Shown piece by piece: positions 60,701-64,000 of a stretch of 64,000 nt of DNA. A program made the position numbers and the translations under genes. The DNA lies in the NCBI GenBank assembly GCA_013397435.1, contig VZRG01000005.1, positions 209,508-273,507 on the forward strand, read 5' to 3'. The notes below the pieces were generated by a model. It did not search any database, was not told the DNA's origin, and was given only the letters and a program-made list of their open reading frames with translations. Origin of the DNA: Erythrocercus mccallii (taxonomy: Eukaryota; Chordata; Aves; Passeriformes; Dicruridae). The first letter of the stretch is position 1. The number at the start of each line of letters is the position of its first letter.

Positions 60701-63700
60701 AGCTTCAATCTAACTGATAGCACTGCACTGCAAGATGCAGCTGTAGAAATCAAAATGCACATCTGAACAATGCTGAGTCATTACTCATGTTTGAGAACGT
60801 AATGTCTGCTGATTTGCATTTGCTTTGCTGTACATTATTTTGGAACTTTAAAATGATTTTTAAATTTTTACACTATTAGACTTTTTTATGGGTAGAGAGA
60901 AAAACAGTTACAGGAGGTGCAGCAAAAAAAATTTACACTGTAGATATAATTTGTTATTTTTGGCATAAATTAATGACAGTGTGGTGGTAATTAGGAGGAG
61001 AGTCTAGTACTAACTAGTTATTTCATATTTATTTGACACTTTTGTCTACTTATTTTCCTTTGAAATGTATTTGACAATGCATTGTCAGGGTACTGGAGTA
61101 GCAGGCCTGTTGGTCTTAGATAAGATATCAACTCCCAGTTTTCATCTAATTTTCTTTAGAAAAGACAGAAGTGCCTAATACAGTAAACACAATTATTCCA
61201 GAGCACTTAATGGAGGGCTAACAAAACAGATGACAAGCTTATAAAAGTTGTACAAATATAGCAGAGTATGTAAACTGCAATGTTTTTCATTAGAAAGTAA
61301 TAGAAATGCAAATTGATTTCATAGAAGGCACTCAAAATAGGGTTTTTCTACAAAATTGTTTTCTTATTGTTAGACATCAGTGTGGTAATGCCCCAAGAAA
61401 CAACAGGCATCTTGCCGTTGGCATAGTTTTAAGAAAATAGGGATTTTCCCAGGACCAAATCAGCACAGGTTATTATACAGCTCTATTGTTTCTAGTAAAA
61501 GCTGTTTAGTACTTTGACTATCTTCCAGACAAATTTCCAGTATTAAACCAGAAAACATTTGCTAGATCAATTTCACATAGGTCATCTCACACACCCTCTA
61601 GCTCTCAAACTTGAATTCCATTTTGAAGTATATTGCATTCTGCTACAGTGGGATATCATTTATCTTATCTGGAAGACTAGTTTCAGTTGAAGTAGATACA
61701 GGTAGATCCAAAGAAAGTACGTTTTGGAAGTCAAGAATAGATTAAGTGGCTGATGAAGAAGTAAAAACAAAATCTCTTGGACTGCTGTTGGATTCTGACT
61801 TCAACTATTTTCTGCAGCTGTGAGTTCTTCTGCTGCTGCCATGAAATGAGATGAATAGCTGTATAGATAAACTCCCAGACTGGGAGTGAATATGGGTTAT
61901 TGTTTGAGGGGTAACATTGTCTCTTAAAGGCAAATGCAAGAACTAAACTGGACAGTGAACAGCTTTATAGTCCGAGTCTTCTCCTTGGCAGCTGCGCCTT
62001 GCATTTCAGAATCTAAGCACTTCAAATAAATTTTATCTAGATACTTCTATAAGACCCTGTCAAACATGAATAAATATAAAAATAATAGATATTAATGGCA
62101 AATACACAAAGGCCAATGGATTCCTGTGCACTGGGGATAGCTTGGACTGTGCTGATATAGAATTTGGTGAAGGGTCCAGCTCAATGCCAAAGATGGCATA
62201 GAGAAAAGCTAGCTGACTAATTCAGCCTCACACCTCTCCTGATCTGGGAATTTTGGTTCTGTTTACATGACTGACACCATTGTAAAGAACAGACATGCCA
62301 TGAGTCTTCATGGCAGGATCAAACAAGAGTACTGAGAGTTATGAATTGTGTCTACTTGTAGCAAAGCATTAGAACCTTCTCTGACGTAAAGTGGCCCCTA
62401 ACAACTGTTAAAATTACAAACTACTTCATTGTCAATTAAAGGGCATGAGAAAGGAACAAACACACTCTAACATCTGCATGATAATCTGGCATCTTGCTTG
62501 TTTGATCATAAACTGTGTTATCTTATTTTGGTGTCATTGCTGGAAATAGATTAGTTCCTATCTCAAGCATTGTATTGGGACTTTTTGCTTTTTCTGAGCA
62601 CTACTCAGAAACAGATTTTCAAAATATGACATCTATTTTTCAGGTACAATTTGAGCATTGCTTTTTCTGCAAGCAAATGATAAAATATAGAGGTATACAT
62701 ACAAACCTCAGCTGTATGTGCTAACTGAATACAAACTAAGCACAAACGGGCTTTTACAGATGTAAATTCTATAATTTGCTTGTACAAGTGACAGTGATAA
62801 ACAAGCACACACACCAGTGATTTGCATGCACAGAGCTGAAGTTTAGTTTTGAGTGCTTTTTGAGACCTTAAGTGTCATACCCTGTTGACAGCATATTTGA
62901 CCTAAGAACTTCAGCTTTTAGATCAAAACATTTCCCTGCACCTTCATTTATTTTCTTTATACCCATTACCATGTCTATTTATTTTTAATCTGTCATCAAA
63001 ACATCTATCTTTGAATGGTTAGGTTGACTGGTGTCTTTTGCTGAGCTATTGCTAATATGCTGGGAGGCATTGCTGTTTAAGTACATTTGCTTAATTTTGG
63101 ATCTAATTCTATTCATTTTGCAATGACTGGACATTTTTCCATTGGCTCTTTTAATTGTACATTCCTTGGGGCAGGGATGTGTCTTCCATTGTTTTTTTGT
63201 GAGTGTGCTCCCAGTGATGGTGTCCAAGAAATACAAGTAGACAATAACCTATTCTTTCAAGGAACAAATAGCTGTTCTTTTTGATGCATTCATCTTTCAT
63301 CTTGAGTTTGCGATTCAGAGTCAGAAAACTTTTTGCAGGGTTTTTAATTTTCATCAGTTTCCTAGGTTTTTGTGTCTTTTAGTCTTCTCATTTCCTCATT
63401 AATTTGCTTCACTATTGTATTCATTAATTCACTCCTTCAAATGTCTATTTTAAACTCTAGAATTCTGAGAAGAAAAATTAAAAATAAATTTTCAGGTTTC
63501 TTTTTGAAGATATATGATATCTCACTCAGCAAAAGTTTCTTTCAAATTTTTACTCTGTGGGGTTTTCTTTCTCTATGGCATCCAACAAAAGCAGAAATAA
63601 TGAAAACATGGCTTTTACGTGGAAACATTGTTAGCTCCAAAGTATAGATATATTGAAACAATTTATGGAATTTAAAATTATTTTGGAAAGGGAAAGTTCT

Positions 63701-64000
63701 GGATTTTGTGTTTTCCCTTCAGAACTATGCCCTGTATTTCACCTTGTAGTTGTAAAACTGGCATCAAAACAGGTTTATCATACGCAGAGACAGCAAAGTC
63801 AGACTTTTCTAAATATTAATTAAAGTACTGAAGAGTATACTGTTTAAATACATACTCTCTGTCTCACTGGATTCAACCAGTTGCAGGTAAAGGCATGAAT
63901 ATAGTAGAAAAAACTGGAAAATCCTGTACTCAAGTCCCAGCAGTTGAATAGAAGAGCAATTGATAATGTATATGCTTGTTATCAATTCTTAGCCTTAAGA
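57755..64000. other. Unique intergenic sequence to window end
   Basis: No gene is supported. A 16-base perfect palindrome lies at 61072-61087. Short T-rich and A-rich runs (near 58250 and 60069) are the only simple repeats. Open frames here are short and have no protein-like features. Confidence 0.4.

Noticed and set aside
1..64000. tRNA, rRNA and CRISPR arrays
   Set aside because: None recognised by eye: no cloverleaf with A/B-box pattern, no rRNA-like blocks, and no regularly spaced direct repeats. A tRNAscan or Infernal run would be the decisive check.

Overview
This window is vertebrate nuclear DNA, almost certainly avian. The evidence is 5'-truncated CR1 LINE copies on both strands, several LTRs of avian endogenous retrovirus type (including a 1.1 kb ERVL-type solo LTR), generally AT-rich unique sequence, and one recognisable coding exon. 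It is not bacterial: there are no operons, no long ORFs, and nearly all computed ORFs are chance, repeat or CpG-island readings. Repeat families were identified by eye from remembered consensus patterns, not by a database search.

Left end (1-10.3 kb). The only protein-coding sequence I can support is the first coding exon of AZI2 (NAP1, a TBK1/IKBKE adaptor) on the minus strand at 1654-1883, with a consensus splice acceptor, a strong Kozak start and a consensus donor. Later AZI2 exons lie off the left edge. Upstream, 1884 to about 10 kb reads as the 5' UTR intron. A CpG island at about 9.83-10.34 kb is the best candidate AZI2 promoter; it sits between two CR1 copies whose 3' ends both face it. 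A minus-strand LTR-like element lies at about 81-567, inside AZI2 and in the same sense as the gene.

Middle (10.4-26 kb). A second CpG island at about 15.24-15.83 kb may start another transcript, in either direction. In human, from memory, AZI2 is head-to-head with ZCWPW2 and RBMS3 lies much further on. I found no exon that reads as ZCWPW2 here. Retroviral remnants follow: a short LTR with a polypurine tract (about 14.37-14.72 kb), a solo LTR with a 4-bp target duplication (21688-22438), an LTR containing a 270-base assembly gap (22529 to about 23320), and an ERVL-type solo LTR with a perfect 5-bp target duplication (24646-25775).

Right part (26-64 kb). This is gene-poor intergenic DNA with old and younger CR1 fragments, another copy of the 21.7 kb LTR family at 56904-57693 joined to a partial second copy, an (AAAG)n tract, and largely unique AT-rich sequence. 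No protein gene is supported here.

The most intriguing unexplained structure is a 64-base near-perfect hairpin at 45637-45700, with 30 paired positions and a 4-base loop. Four of its five non-Watson-Crick positions are G.U wobbles when read as plus-strand RNA. Several perfect palindromes carrying transcription-factor-like half sites are also reported.
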